Assembly: GCF_001435315.1 (NCBI RefSeq)
Contig: NZ_AZGK01000001.1
Location: forward strand, 187,476 to 251,475
DNA from: Lentilactobacillus parabuchneri DSM 5707 = NBRC 107865
GTDB taxonomy: Bacteria; Bacillota; Bacilli; Lactobacillales; Lactobacillaceae
Reading direction: 5' to 3'
Length of the DNA: 64,000 nucleotides
A program made the translations under genes and the position numbers. The notes under the pieces are model-generated. The model had not been told where the DNA came from. It was given only the letters and a program-made list of their open reading frames with translations, and searched no databases. Below, piece by piece: positions 21,788-30,560 of this stretch (position 1 is the first letter of the stretch; each line of letters begins with the position of its first letter).

Positions 21788-23626
21788 ATGGATTTAAACA
21801 AAATGAAGGACCATCAAAAATATATTCGCAATTTTTCCATCGTTGCTCACATTGACCATGGGAAATCGACCTTAGCCGATCGAATCCTGGAAATGACGGA
21901 TACCGTTGCCAAACGTGATATGAAGGATCAACTTCTTGATAACATGGACTTGGAACGGGAACGAGGAATTACGATCAAATTAAACGCCGTAGAACTGACG
22001 TATCACGCCAAAAACGGCCACGACTATGAATTCCACCTAATTGATACGCCAGGGCACGTGGACTTCTCCTATGAGGTCTCACGGAGTCTGGCGGCCTGTG
22101 AGGGGGCGGTGTTGGTTGTTGACGCCGCTCAAGGTGTTGAAGCTCAGACCTTGGCCAATGTTTATTTGGCCATCGACGATAATTTGGAAATCGTTCCGGT
22201 GATCAACAAAATTGATTTACCTTCAGCAGAACCCGAAAAGGTCCGTACTGAAATTGAAAATGTGATTGGTTTGGATGCGTCCGATGCCGTCTTGGCCAGT
22301 GCTAAAAAAGGCATTGGGATTCCTGAATTGCTTGAGCAGATCGTTCATAAGATTCCAGCTCCGAATGGGGATGTGAATGCACCGTTAAAAGCGCTGGTTT
22401 TTGATTCGGTATACGATGATTATCGTGGCGTTGTCCTCAGTGTTCGGCTGTTTGAAGGGACGGTTCAACCCGGCGATAAGATCCGGATGATGAACAGCGG
22501 CAGTGAGTACGAAGTCACTGAAGTTGGGGTTAACTCGCCGAAGCCCGTTAAGCGGGACTATTTGATGTCTGGAGATGTTGGTTACATTACTGCCAGCATC
22601 AAGGACATCACGCAGACCCGTGTTGGTGATACGGTCACAAATGCCAATCGACCGGCTGACGAGGCACTTCCGGGTTATCGGGTCATGAATCCAATGGTTT
22701 ATGCGGGGCTGTATCCGACCGATAACGCAAAATTTGACGACTTGAGAGAAGCCCTTGAAAAGTTAAAATTAAATGATGCGGCTTTAGAGTTCGAACCAGA
22801 AATTTCTAAAGCACTTGGCTTTGGATTTCGTTGTGGATTTTTGGGCTTGTTACACATGGATGTTGTTCAGGAACGGTTGGAACGCGAATTTAACCTTGAA
22901 CTGATTACGACGGCTCCCTCCGTTACTTACGAAGTGAAGTTAACAGATGGCGGCACCAAAACGGTTGAAAACCCGTCTGAAATGCCTGACGTATCCGCGA
23001 TCAAGGAAATTTCAGAGCCTTACGTTAAAGCAACGATCATGGTTCCCAACGATTACGTCGGCCCGGTCATGGAACTTTGCCAACGGCGCCGTGGGGAGTT
23101 TGACACAATGGAGTACCTCGACGAGTACCGGGTCAACGTCATTTACCATATGCCGCTTTCCGAAATTATCTTTGACTTCTTCGATAAATTAAAATCAAGC
23201 ACCAAGGGGTATGCTTCTCTTGACTACGATTTGGAAGATTACCGACCAAGTGATCTGGTCAAGATTGATATCTTGTTAAACGGCGAAAAAGTCGATGCAC
23301 TGAGCTTTATTTCTCACCGGCAGTTTGCGGCACCGAGAGCCAGAGACATTGTCGGAAAATTAAAAAACATTATTCCCCGGCAAAACTTTGAAATTCCGGT
23401 TCAAGCTGCCATTGGTGCGAAGATCATTGCGCGAACCAACATCAAGGCCTACCGGAAGGATGTGACCGCCAAGCTATATGGTGGCGATCGCACCCGTCGA
23501 ATGAAGCTGCTTGAAAAGCAAAAGGTTGGTAAGAAACGAATGAAGGCCGTTGGGAAGGTCGATATTCCTCAAGAAGCCTTCATGGCAGTTTTGCAGACTG
23601 ATGAGGAAGAAAAGGGCGACAAATAA
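21788..23626 (+). CDS. lepA: Elongation factor 4 (LepA)
   Basis: Ribosome-associated GTPase implicated in 30S biogenesis and back-translocation. G1 motif AHIDHGKST at residues 20-28, then [30 protein letters not shown] and [10 protein letters not shown], with the LepA-specific C-terminal domain ([34 protein letters not shown] region). The 612-aa length is normal for the family. It is apparently monocistronic, with its own extended -10 promoter and a strong terminator at 23707. Confidence 0.97.
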   Translation: MDLNKMKDHQKYIRNFSIVAHIDHGKSTLADRILEMTDTVAKRDMKDQLLDNMDLERERGITIKLNAVELTYHAKNGHDYEFHLIDTPGHVDFSYEVSRSLAACEGAVLVVDAAQGVEAQTLANVYLAIDDNLEIVPVINKIDLPSAEPEKVRTEIENVIGLDASDAVLASAKKGIGIPELLEQIVHKIPAPNGDVNAPLKALVFDSVYDDYRGVVLSVRLFEGTVQPGDKIRMMNSGSEYEVTEVGVNSPKPVKRDYLMSGDVGYITASIKDITQTRVGDTVTNANRPADEALPGYRVMNPMVYAGLYPTDNAKFDDLREALEKLKLNDAALEFEPEISKALGFGFRCGFLGLLHMDVVQERLEREFNLELITTAPSVTYEVKLTDGGTKTVENPSEMPDVSAIKEISEPYVKATIMVPNDYVGPVMELCQRRRGEFDTMEYLDEYRVNVIYHMPLSEIIFDFFDKLKSSTKGYASLDYDLEDYRPSDLVKIDILLNGEKVDALSFISHRQFAAPRARDIVGKLKNIIPRQNFEIPVQAAIGAKIIARTNIKAYRKDVTAKLYGGDRTRRMKLLEKQKVGKKRMKAVGKVDIPQEAFMAVLQTDEEEKGDK

Positions 23627-23706
23627 GCAATCGTGGTCAAGATGCGCTTACTTGTTAACAGCCAATTCCGACATTTTCCGACATGAGTGATTTAATCGGT
23701 TCAGAT

Positions 23707-23752
23707 AAAAATCCCATCATCTTGGAGGTTCTCCAAAATAATGGGATTTTAA
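23707..23752. terminator. Bidirectional terminator between lepA and the convergent HTH gene
   Basis: AAAATCCCAT (23708-23717) pairs with ATGGGATTTT (23741-23750), with an inner TTGGAG/CTCCAA stem. A/T tracts on both sides let it stop lepA from the left and the minus-strand gene from the right. Confidence 0.85.
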
Positions 23753-23765
23753 TTTGAATTTAGGA

Positions 23766-24203
23766 TCAGTTTAACGTCGGTTTTTCGATGTGGCCAATTG
23801 CGTTTTGATAAATTCTTTCGAGCTGCTCAAGTTCCAGCTTATCAGTGATGACGTCATTAAATAACTGTTCGATTGCGGCAGTCATCGCCCGTTCATCTGG
23901 GCGGGCGTCGTCTGATTCGGCCTTCGCCTGTTGGATTTCGTAAAGTTCTTGGAGTAAATTAATCAAACGGTGCCTGAAGTACGACAATTCGACTGAAGCA
24001 GGTGTTTGGGATTGATTGTACTTGACGTGGTAATCAAAATACTTTTCCAGCTTTTCAACCGTATTAAGTGTTAAATGATCGATTGAGCGGGTATGATTTC
24101 GCAAGCGAATAATGATTGATGAATTGACGCCCGTCATTTGTTGAATTTGATAGGCACTATCCTGGCTGTTTAAAACCGCTTTGATTTTCTCCCTGGTTGT
24201 CAT
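23766..24203 (-). CDS. Putative helix-turn-helix regulator, not recognised to family
   Basis: Product of 145 aa starting MTTREKIKAVLNSQDSAYQI. The first 50 residues predict as a compact HTH (TTREKIKAVLNS-DSAYQIQQMTGVNSSIIIRLRNH), like phage or Xre-type DNA-binding domains. The rest is helical and charged, with heptad-like ELEQLERIYQNA at the end. The frame stays open upstream to 24347, but no ribosome binding site supports those starts. The ATG at 24201-24203 overlaps the stop of a 15-codon upstream ORF that does have one. It converges on lepA. Function is unknown; a DNA-binding role is inferred. Confidence 0.65.
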   Translation of the reverse strand: MTTREKIKAVLNSQDSAYQIQQMTGVNSSIIIRLRNHTRSIDHLTLNTVEKLEKYFDYHVKYNQSQTPASVELSYFRHRLINLLQELYEIQQAKAESDDARPDERAMTAAIEQLFNDVITDKLELEQLERIYQNAIGHIEKPTLN

Positions 24204-24247
24204 ATTCCGGTACCCGGAAATGATGATGTGATACAAATTAGTTTCAT
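24200..24247 (-). CDS. 15-codon leader ORF coupled to the HTH gene
   Basis: On the minus strand GGGGGA lies 7 nt before an ATG (24245-24247) that opens the peptide MKLICITSSFPGTGI. Its TGA stop (24200-24202) overlaps the ATG of the HTH gene as ATGA. The HTH gene has no good ribosome binding site of its own, so translation may reach it by coupling through this leader. That the peptide is actually made is inference. Confidence 0.45.
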   Translation of the reverse strand: MKLICITSSFPGTGI

Positions 24248-24306
24248 ATTCAATTCCCCCGTTTACTGATATATGTGCGGTAATGATATTGCAAACATTG
24301 AACGAT

Positions 24307-24346
24307 TTGTCACAATCACCATATGACAACTGACACATGAATGTCA
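24307..24346. promoter_or_regulatory. Inverted repeats in the HTH gene promoter region
   Basis: Read on the + strand, TTGTCA (24307-24312) faces TGACAA (24324-24329), and TGACA (24331-24335) faces TGTCA (24342-24346). They overlap a possible minus-strand promoter whose TTGACA lies at 24342-24347. This could be an operator for autoregulation by the HTH protein. The arms are short and could be chance. Confidence 0.35.
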
Positions 24347-24378
24347 ACTATTATGTAGTTGGCTGCTGGTTAAAATGA

Positions 24379-24774
24379 TTAACCAATTCTGAGCTCCGTC
24401 ACTAATTTGGTATCGATGACCGGCTTTCCGTTTTTGTCTTCATGGTGAATGACGCGATCAAGGACGCCATTATCGATGATGTACTGATCGAAAAACTGTT
24501 TCGTCGGAACTTCCAGTAACGTTTTGTCATGGGATTGTTCGAATGACACTTGGTCCAAGATGAGATCTTTAGGGGTCGCGGAAAAAATATTGTAAATTGC
24601 TTTTAACGCAACCTCACCAGATTTTAAGATGGTGGTGTCCAAATAACTTTTTAGAAATAACTGATGCCCCTCAAAAATGGTGTCGCTGGAATGTGATTCC
24701 AACACAGCCCGGTAGCGAATTTCGATGGTATCGGGACGAATCTTGTTTATAAATCGAATACGGAAGAATTCCAT
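24379..24774 (-). CDS. Hypothetical protein, 131 aa
   Basis: I do not recognise this protein. It starts MEFFRIRFINKIRPDTIEIRYR, has mixed alpha/beta character with no signal peptide or membrane helix, and ends VIDTKLVTELRIG. An in-frame start at 24825 would add 17 residues, but AAGGAG nine bases before the ATG at 24774 supports the shorter form. It lies between the HTH gene and a divergent orphan, in a patch lower in GC than its neighbours. The stop codon lies in a small hairpin (24368-24384) without a T-run on the minus strand. Confidence 0.65.
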   Translation of the reverse strand: MEFFRIRFINKIRPDTIEIRYRAVLESHSSDTIFEGHQLFLKSYLDTTILKSGEVALKAIYNIFSATPKDLILDQVSFEQSHDKTLLEVPTKQFFDQYIIDNGVLDRVIHHEDKNGKPVIDTKLVTELRIG

Positions 24775-24846
24775 ATTTCTCAACTCCTTTCTTCCATCAT
24801 ATGATAAACTTGTCAAGTAGCGCAACTGATTAATTATGTGAAAATG

Positions 24847-24875
24847 TTGCGTTTTCTCACATATTCAATTATTAT
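24847..24875 (+). promoter_or_regulatory. Promoter of the orphan gene upstream of prmA
   Basis: TTGCGT (24847-24852), 17-bp spacer, TATTAT (24870-24875). Transcription would start near 24882, which excludes any start codon upstream of that point for the gene that follows. Confidence 0.6.
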
Positions 24876-24939
24876 ATATATTAATTCGTTTTTTAATCGA
24901 TTTGATAATTCAAGTATTAAATGCTGGGAGGTGTTCATT

Positions 24940-25284
24940 ATTCTAAGTCGAACTAAACAATATTTGAGAAAAAATGGTTACTTTTATAAAAAGGAATATA
25001 TCCGACCGTTGTTGACGCCGGATAATATTTATATTTTTAGGTTTGGCCGCGACCGCTTGGATAATCGTCTCATTATTCGGTACAGTCACAAATGGACTGG
25101 TCGGCAGCGAATCAACGAAATCGATTTGCGACTTCATAAACAAAAGCATCCCCGCATTTTTGAAAATGAGTCTGAACTTCTAAATTATTTGGAAGGTCAT
25201 CTGCTAAAGCATGAGGCTAAAGTGCGCGCTCGCGAAGCCGAGGCTGAAAAAGAAAACAAGGTATCAGACGGTGCATCCAAGTAG
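24940..25284 (+). CDS. Hypothetical basic protein with probable ATT start
   Basis: A 114-115 aa protein, I/M-LSRTKQYLRKNGYFYKKEY onward, with a basic middle and a Lys/Glu/Ala-rich C-terminal helix. I do not recognise it. The frame is open from 24838, but a promoter at 24847-24875 and the only good ribosome binding site (GGAGGTG, 24927-24933) lie inside the upstream part. No ATG, GTG or TTG is at a workable distance: GTG 24931 overlaps the site itself and TTG 24964 is too far. The codons at 24937 and 24940 are both ATT. A terminator overlaps its 3' end. Confidence 0.6.
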   Translation: MLSRTKQYLRKNGYFYKKEYIRPLLTPDNIYIFRFGRDRLDNRLIIRYSHKWTGRQRINEIDLRLHKQKHPRIFENESELLNYLEGHLLKHEAKVRAREAEAEKENKVSDGASK

Positions 25285-25299
25285 GGTGGACCGTTTTTT
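25268..25299 (+). terminator. Terminator overlapping the end of the orphan gene
   Basis: ACGGTGCATCC (25268-25278) pairs with GGGTGGACCGT (25284-25294) with one mismatch and one wobble, followed by TTTTTT. The left arm is coding sequence. prmA follows 90 bp later. Confidence 0.7.
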
Positions 25300-25390
25300 G
25301 AAGTTACTAGTCAGCGTTGTTAAGCATCGCTCACTAAAATGATTCCAAGCACAAGAACGTCAAAAACATCAAACTTTAAAGGAGACTCCC

Positions 25391-26350
25391 ATGGACTGGA
25401 CCGAAGTATCAGTGATGACAACAAGTGAGGCAGTTGAAGCTGTTTCAAATATTTTAATGGAACATGGTGCGTCCGGCGTATCAATTGAAGACGCCAAGGA
25501 CTTTGCCAAGCTTAAGCCGGGGCGTTACGGCGATCATGGTGAAATTATTGATCCTGACGACTTGACCCACATTACGCAAGGCGCGATTGTTTCGGCGTAC
25601 TACCCAAATAACCAACACATTGATCAACAAGCTGCCCGAATCGGCGACGAGGTTCGTGGCCTTTCAAAATTTAATTTAAATCCAGGCCCCGCTGAAATTA
25701 CGATAACACCAGTTGCTAACAAAGACTGGCAAACAGCTTGGGAAAAGTATTATCATCCCGTTTCAATTTCGCGGTTTATCACGATTGTGCCCAGTTGGGA
25801 AGACTATCAACCTAAATCCGACCAGGAAAAAATTGTCCGTTTGGATCCCGGCATGGCCTTTGGCACCGGAACCCATCCGACAACACGACTGTCGCTGCAG
25901 GCACTGGAAATCGTCATGCAGGGAAATGAAACGATCCTGGATGTCGGCACGGGATCAGGCGTCCTAAGCATTGCAGCAAAATTAATGGGTGCTGGTCCTA
26001 TTCAGGCGTTTGACGTTGACGACATTGCGGTTCGCTCTGCGGAAAAAAACATTCAATTGAACCCAGCTGCCAAAGATATTCACGTTTCCGCAAATGATTT
26101 GCTCAAGGGCATCCACCAACAGGTCGACATTGTTGTTGCCAATATTTTAGCAGAAATCATCATCCCGTTGGTTCCTCAAGCCTATGAAAATTTAAAACCA
26201 GGCGGCTATTTCCTGACTTCGGGAATTATCAAGGATAAGTATGAAGTCGTTAAAAAGCAACTGGTTGCGGGTGGCTTTCAAATCATTGAAACCTTGCGGA
26301 TGAAAGATTGGTACGGCATCATCGCCCAAAAGCCAAAGGATGGGGATTAG
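25391..26350 (+). CDS. prmA: Ribosomal protein L11 methyltransferase
   Basis: SAM-dependent enzyme that trimethylates ribosomal protein L11. The N-terminal L11-recognition domain occupies about 1-90. The class I methyltransferase core follows, with [19 protein letters not shown] and the SAM loop [15 protein letters not shown] near residue 183, then [12 protein letters not shown]. At 319 aa it is of usual length. The ATG at 25391 follows AAAGGAGA. Its last codons run close to the start of rsmE, the usual prmA-rsmE pair. Confidence 0.96.
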   Translation: MDWTEVSVMTTSEAVEAVSNILMEHGASGVSIEDAKDFAKLKPGRYGDHGEIIDPDDLTHITQGAIVSAYYPNNQHIDQQAARIGDEVRGLSKFNLNPGPAEITITPVANKDWQTAWEKYYHPVSISRFITIVPSWEDYQPKSDQEKIVRLDPGMAFGTGTHPTTRLSLQALEIVMQGNETILDVGTGSGVLSIAAKLMGAGPIQAFDVDDIAVRSAEKNIQLNPAAKDIHVSANDLLKGIHQQVDIVVANILAEIIIPLVPQAYENLKPGGYFLTSGIIKDKYEVVKKQLVAGGFQIIETLRMKDWYGIIAQKPKDGD

Positions 26351-26351
26351 G

Positions 26352-27095
26352 ATGCAACACTATTTTGTAAGCGACGTCTTAAGTGTCGGCAAAGTCGTCT
26401 CGCTTCCTGACAACGTTTCTCATCATCTTAGCCGGGTCTTGAGAGCCCAAGTTGGTGACTCATTTGAATTGGTTGATCAAAATCAGCAGGTATTTCAAGC
26501 TGCCATTAGCCAAATTAATGGCCGAGTGGTAACGGCTACCATTACCTCTGCCCTTGATCGAAATGTCGAACTGCCCGTTGAGACAACCATCGTGAGCGGG
26601 CTTTCCAAGGCTAATAAACCCGAGTTAATTGTCCAGAAGGCCACTGAACTCGGGGTTAATCGCGTGATTTTTCTGCCGATGAACCGGTCGATTGTCAAAT
26701 GGGACCAAAAGGCAGCCAAGAAGCTGACCCGATTAAATGAGGTGGCGTTAAGTGCCGCTGAACAGTCTCATAGAAATCAGGTCCCAAAGGTGGACTACCT
26801 TTCCGGGCTGGCAGCATTGAACCAATTGTCGTTTGACACTAAAATTGTCGCTTACGAGGAATCTGCTAAAATTGGTGAGGAAGCCAATTTAGTCAAGGCT
26901 GTTCGAGCAACCAAACCCGGACAGTCCATTGTCGCTGTCTTTGGTCCCGAAGGTGGGATCGATGAAGGCGAAGTCAATTTACTCGTTAACAACGGCTACC
27001 GGCTCGCTGGTTTGGGACCACGCATCATGCGGACTGAAACTGCACCGTTATACTTTTTGTCGGCGGTTTCGGTGTTGACCGAACTATTAAGTTAG
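26352..27095 (+). CDS. rsmE: 16S rRNA m3U1498 methyltransferase
   Basis: SPOUT-fold methyltransferase that modifies U1498 of 16S rRNA. The 247-aa product has an N-terminal PUA-like domain (HLSRVLRAQVGDSFELVD) and the knotted C-terminal domain with VVFGPEGG-like FGPEGGIDEGE and GLGPRIMRTETA, which form the SAM site. An in-frame ATG at 26340 lies inside prmA and would add four residues. I prefer the ATG at 26352 (MQHYFVSD), just after the prmA stop. Confidence 0.95.
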   Translation: MQHYFVSDVLSVGKVVSLPDNVSHHLSRVLRAQVGDSFELVDQNQQVFQAAISQINGRVVTATITSALDRNVELPVETTIVSGLSKANKPELIVQKATELGVNRVIFLPMNRSIVKWDQKAAKKLTRLNEVALSAAEQSHRNQVPKVDYLSGLAALNQLSFDTKIVAYEESAKIGEEANLVKAVRATKPGQSIVAVFGPEGGIDEGEVNLLVNNGYRLAGLGPRIMRTETAPLYFLSAVSVLTELLS

Positions 27096-27115
27096 CTGAA
27101 TTAGCGTGCAAACAA

Positions 27116-27124
27116 TGATATTAT
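27116..27124 (+). promoter_or_regulatory. Possible extended -10 promoter of relA
   Basis: TGA followed by TATTAT (27119-27124), about 48 bp before relA. No convincing -35 is seen. Confidence 0.3.
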
Positions 27125-27171
27125 GATAATAATGAATCTCAACAAGAGTAGATTAGAGAAGAGTTGATAAA

Positions 27172-29400
27172 ATGGCTACGAAAATTTGGACATCGGACGA
27201 CGTCATTGACAAAGTTTCAGAATACATGAACAAAGCCCACGTTGATGAAGTCAAAAAGGCTTATCAATTTGCCAAGATTGCGCATCAATACCAGAAACGC
27301 CAATCAGGAGAGCCCTACATTACCCATCCAATCCAAGTTGCCGGAATTCTTGCCGACCTGCATATGGATCCTGAGACGGTTTCTGCCGGGTTTCTTCATG
27401 ATGTGGTGGAAGATACCGGAGCGACGTTAAGCGACATCCAGGAACTCTTTGGACACGATGTCGCCTTAATTGTTGATGGTGTCACCAAGCTGTCGAAGAT
27501 CAAGTATAAATCCAGTGAAGAGCGGTTGGCCGAAAACCACCGTAAGCTGCTGCTGGCAATGTGTAAGGATATTCGTGTGATGATTGTGAAGCTGGCCGAT
27601 CGCCTGCACAACATGCGCACTTTAAAATCACTGCGCCCAGACAAACAACGCCGAATTGCCAGTGAAACTCTGGAAATTTATGCGCCCATCGCTGATCGGT
27701 TAGGTATCGGAACTATCAAGTGGGAACTGGAAGACATTTCGCTTCGATATTTGAACCCGCAGCAATACTACCGGATCGTTCATTTGATGAATTCACGGCG
27801 GGATCAACGGGTTGATTACATTGAAAAAGCCATTAGCGAAGTTAAAGAGGCCATTTCTGCCTTGGGTGTTAAAGCAGAAATTTATGGCCGTCCGAAGCAC
27901 ATCTACTCGGTTTACCGAAAGATGGTTGAAAAGCACAAGCAATTTAGCCAAATCTATGATTTGCTGGCCATTCGGGTAATTGTCGATTCAATTAAGGATT
28001 GTTACGCTGTATTAGGTGCGATTCACTCAGAGTGGAAGCCGATGCCCGGCCGCTTCAAAGATTATATTGCTATGCCAAAGGCCAATATGTACCAGTCGCT
28101 TCACACGACCGTCATTGGTCCGGAAGGAAAACCCCTGGAAGTGCAGATTCGAACCGAAGAAATGCACCGAATCGCTGAATTTGGTATTGCTGCCCACTGG
28201 GCTTATAAGGAAGGCATCACAAACGGCGTTAAGACTTCTCAGGATAATAACAAGCTTAACTGGTTCAAACAGATTATTGAACTTCAAGAAGACACCGATG
28301 ACGCTGCCGATTTTATGGATAGTGTGAAAGGTGAATTATTCGGCGACCACGTTTACGTCTTTACTCCTAAAGGTGATGTTTACGAATTGCCGAAAGGCGC
28401 CGGGCCGCTTGATATGGCCTACATGATTCATACCGAAGTCGGAAATCATACGACTGGTGCCAGGGTTAACGGCAAAATCGTGCCGTTGGATCATGAAGTC
28501 AAAAATGGCGATATTGTCGATATCATCACGGCAACTGGCTCAGCCGGTCCCAGCCGTGATTGGCTTAAATTGGTTCATACCAGAAGAGCACGAAATAAAA
28601 TCAAACAATATTTCCGACAGGAAGATCGGACCAAAAATATTGAAGACGGCCGTACGCTGCTGTCCAGAAAGCTGCGTGAGGGCGGATTTGAGCCCAACCG
28701 CATTATGACGCCAGAAAAATTAGAAACCGCCGCCAGCAGTATGCACTATCAACATGCCGACGATTTGCTTGCTGCAGTTGGGTTTGGCGATGTCCAGCCA
28801 ACCGGTGTCATTAATCGGTTGACCGAAGATGCCCGGGCCCAGTTGAAAAAGCAGCGTCAAGATCAGGCTGAAAAAGAAGTTCTGGAAGGTCACCAAACAA
28901 TTTCAGAGGATAGCGAGGCGACCAAGAAACAAAAACGTCGCAAATCTTCCAACGGTATTGTCATTGAAGGCGTCGATAATTTGCTTGTCCGGCTTAGCCA
29001 TTGTTGTACGCCGGTACCGGGTGACGAAATTGTTGGCTACATTACCAAGGGACGAGGCGTTTCGATTCACCGGGTAGACTGTCCAAATATTAAGGTTGCC
29101 GAAGAAAACGGTGAACGTTTAATTCAGGTTGCCTGGGCAGAAACGCCGGAAGAACGGCCGACTTACAACGCCACGTTATCGGTTCAGGGTTATAATCGCT
29201 CGGGATTATTGACGAACGTTTTAACCGCCGTCAATAGTGTCAGTAAATCAGTTTCCTCCGTTAACGGCCGGGTGGATAATAACAAAATGGCCACCATTAG
29301 CCTTGCGGTCGGCGTGCGGAACTTGGAACAACTTGACCGGGTTATCGGGGCAATTAAAAATGTCCACGACGTTTACCTGGTCGAACGAAAATTCAGATAG
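27172..29400 (+). CDS. relA: Bifunctional (p)ppGpp synthetase/hydrolase RelA/SpoT
   Basis: Makes and degrades the stringent-response alarmone. The HD hydrolase domain is intact: His52, His76-Asp77 and Glu80-Asp81 in FLHDVVEDTG. The synthetase domain follows (EIYGRPKHIYSVYRKM, PMPGRFKDYIAMPK, YQSLHTTVIG), then a TGS domain (VYVFTPKGDVYELPKGAGPLD), a zinc-finger/helical part with SHCCTPVPGDEIVGY, and a C-terminal ACT domain. The 742-aa length is typical of the long Rel family. Both activities are inferred from conserved residues. It is 12 bp before dtd. Confidence 0.97.
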   Translation: MATKIWTSDDVIDKVSEYMNKAHVDEVKKAYQFAKIAHQYQKRQSGEPYITHPIQVAGILADLHMDPETVSAGFLHDVVEDTGATLSDIQELFGHDVALIVDGVTKLSKIKYKSSEERLAENHRKLLLAMCKDIRVMIVKLADRLHNMRTLKSLRPDKQRRIASETLEIYAPIADRLGIGTIKWELEDISLRYLNPQQYYRIVHLMNSRRDQRVDYIEKAISEVKEAISALGVKAEIYGRPKHIYSVYRKMVEKHKQFSQIYDLLAIRVIVDSIKDCYAVLGAIHSEWKPMPGRFKDYIAMPKANMYQSLHTTVIGPEGKPLEVQIRTEEMHRIAEFGIAAHWAYKEGITNGVKTSQDNNKLNWFKQIIELQEDTDDAADFMDSVKGELFGDHVYVFTPKGDVYELPKGAGPLDMAYMIHTEVGNHTTGARVNGKIVPLDHEVKNGDIVDIITATGSAGPSRDWLKLVHTRRARNKIKQYFRQEDRTKNIEDGRTLLSRKLREGGFEPNRIMTPEKLETAASSMHYQHADDLLAAVGFGDVQPTGVINRLTEDARAQLKKQRQDQAEKEVLEGHQTISEDSEATKKQKRRKSSNGIVIEGVDNLLVRLSHCCTPVPGDEIVGYITKGRGVSIHRVDCPNIKVAEENGERLIQVAWAETPEERPTYNATLSVQGYNRSGLLTNVLTAVNSVSKSVSSVNGRVDNNKMATISLAVGVRNLEQLDRVIGAIKNVHDVYLVERKFR

Positions 29401-29412
29401 GAGCTTAACTGG

Positions 29413-29859
29413 ATGAGAGTCGTATTACAACGAGTTAAACAAGCGTCTGTATCAATTGACGGTCAAATTCATGGCCAAATCAAAAAGGGCTTCGTGTTAC
29501 TGGTGGGTGTCAGTGATGCCGACGGTGACGCAGAAGTCGACTACCTGACACACAAGATCAGCAAGTTGCGGGTCTTTGAAGATGAACAGGGGAAGCTTAA
29601 TTTAGATATCCATGCAGTTAACGGTGCAATTCTGTCAATTTCGCAGTTTACGCTGTATGCCGACACCAAAAAGGGAAACCGGCCAAGCTTCACTGGTGCC
29701 GGAGAGCCGCAGCATGCCGACAAGGTCTACGAGCAATTAAATGCCCGTTTGCGCCAAGAAGGCCTTGACGTTCAAACCGGCGTCTTTGGTGCTGATATGC
29801 TGGTGGACATTTCAAATGATGGACCGGTGACAATTATTTTTGATACCGATCACAAATAA
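29413..29859 (+). CDS. dtd: D-aminoacyl-tRNA deacylase
   Basis: Homodimeric editing enzyme that removes D-amino acids, and glycine from tRNA-Ala, to keep translation chirally clean. Both catalytic signatures are present: SQFTLYAD near residue 77 and the NxGPxT motif (NDGPVT) at the C-terminus. 148 aa, full length. ATG behind AGGAG that overlaps the end of relA; the relA-dtd pair is standard in Bacilli. Confidence 0.97.
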   Translation: MRVVLQRVKQASVSIDGQIHGQIKKGFVLLVGVSDADGDAEVDYLTHKISKLRVFEDEQGKLNLDIHAVNGAILSISQFTLYADTKKGNRPSFTGAGEPQHADKVYEQLNARLRQEGLDVQTGVFGADMLVDISNDGPVTIIFDTDHK

Positions 29860-29874
29860 GCTTAAAAATACGGG

Positions 29875-29900
29875 GTCGAATCTTTGGGTTCGGCTTTTTT
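29875..29900 (+). terminator. Terminator after dtd
   Basis: GTCGAA (29875-29880), loop, TTCGGC (29889-29894), then TTTTTT. It is short but has a clear T-run, and leads directly into the ribosome binding site of the next gene, so some read-through is likely. Confidence 0.6.
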
Positions 29901-29913
29901 AAGGAGTAACAGC

Positions 29914-30555
29914 ATGATTAATCAATTATTTTGGGATTTTGATGGGACCTTGTTTGATACCTATCCAAAGATGGTGGCGGCCTTTATGCAGGCGTTGTCT
30001 GATTTGGGAATTGATGATGTGGAAATTGACGAACATCAAATTTATGAAACAATGCGGCAGCATGATGTTGGGACCGCAATTCGAAAGTTTTCGGCATTTT
30101 ATGGCCTTAAGGAAGCGTCACTGCGAAAGCTCAATTGTCAATACCAGACAAAAATGGTTGCGGACGCCTTGCCGTTTCCCGGGGTGAAGGAAGTTCTGTC
30201 ACTAATTTCAGGGATGGATGGGCGGAACTTTCTGCTAACCCATCGTGATAATCAGGCTAAGGGGATGCTCGACCAGTTTGGCCTCTTGGACTTTTTCAGC
30301 GGCTTTGTGACATCCGATCAAGACTTTCCTCGAAAGCCACAGCCGGATTCAATTAATTGGTTGATTGAAACCTACGAAGTTGACAGAAAAAAAGCGATTA
30401 TGATTGGCGACCGCAAATTAGATGTTGCTGCGGGGCACAATGCAAATATCGCTTCGTGTCTGTTTGATCCGGATGGGACAATTGTTGATTCTGGAAACCC
30501 GGAGATTAGGGTTACTGAAATCAACGAGTTAGTTCCATGGTTGACCAATAAATAA
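29914..30555 (+). CDS. HAD-family hydrolase (phosphatase-like)
   Basis: Cytosolic haloacid-dehalogenase-superfamily phosphatase of 213 aa. All four motifs are seen: motif I WDFDGTLFDTYP with nucleophile Asp8, motif II Thr in FLLTHRDN, motif III Lys in RKPQPDS, and motif IV MIGDRKLDV. A helical cap between motifs I and II places it near phosphoglycolate-phosphatase-like enzymes. The substrate cannot be named. The frame is open from 29884 but AAGGAG supports the ATG at 29914. It converges on the amidase gene, with five bases between the stops and no visible terminator. Confidence 0.88.
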   Translation: MINQLFWDFDGTLFDTYPKMVAAFMQALSDLGIDDVEIDEHQIYETMRQHDVGTAIRKFSAFYGLKEASLRKLNCQYQTKMVADALPFPGVKEVLSLISGMDGRNFLLTHRDNQAKGMLDQFGLLDFFSGFVTSDQDFPRKPQPDSINWLIETYEVDRKKAIMIGDRKLDVAAGHNANIASCLFDPDGTIVDSGNPEIRVTEINELVPWLTNK

Positions 30556-30560
30556 ATAAA

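Noticed and set aside
24368-24384. GGTTAA-N5-TTAACC as a terminator for the minus-strand 131-aa gene
   Set aside because: Perfect 6-bp stem at the stop codon but no T-run on the minus strand.
24838-24939. Longer form of the orphan gene starting at GTG 24838
   Set aside because: The promoter -35, -10 and predicted start site lie inside this extension, and GTG 24838 has no ribosome binding site.
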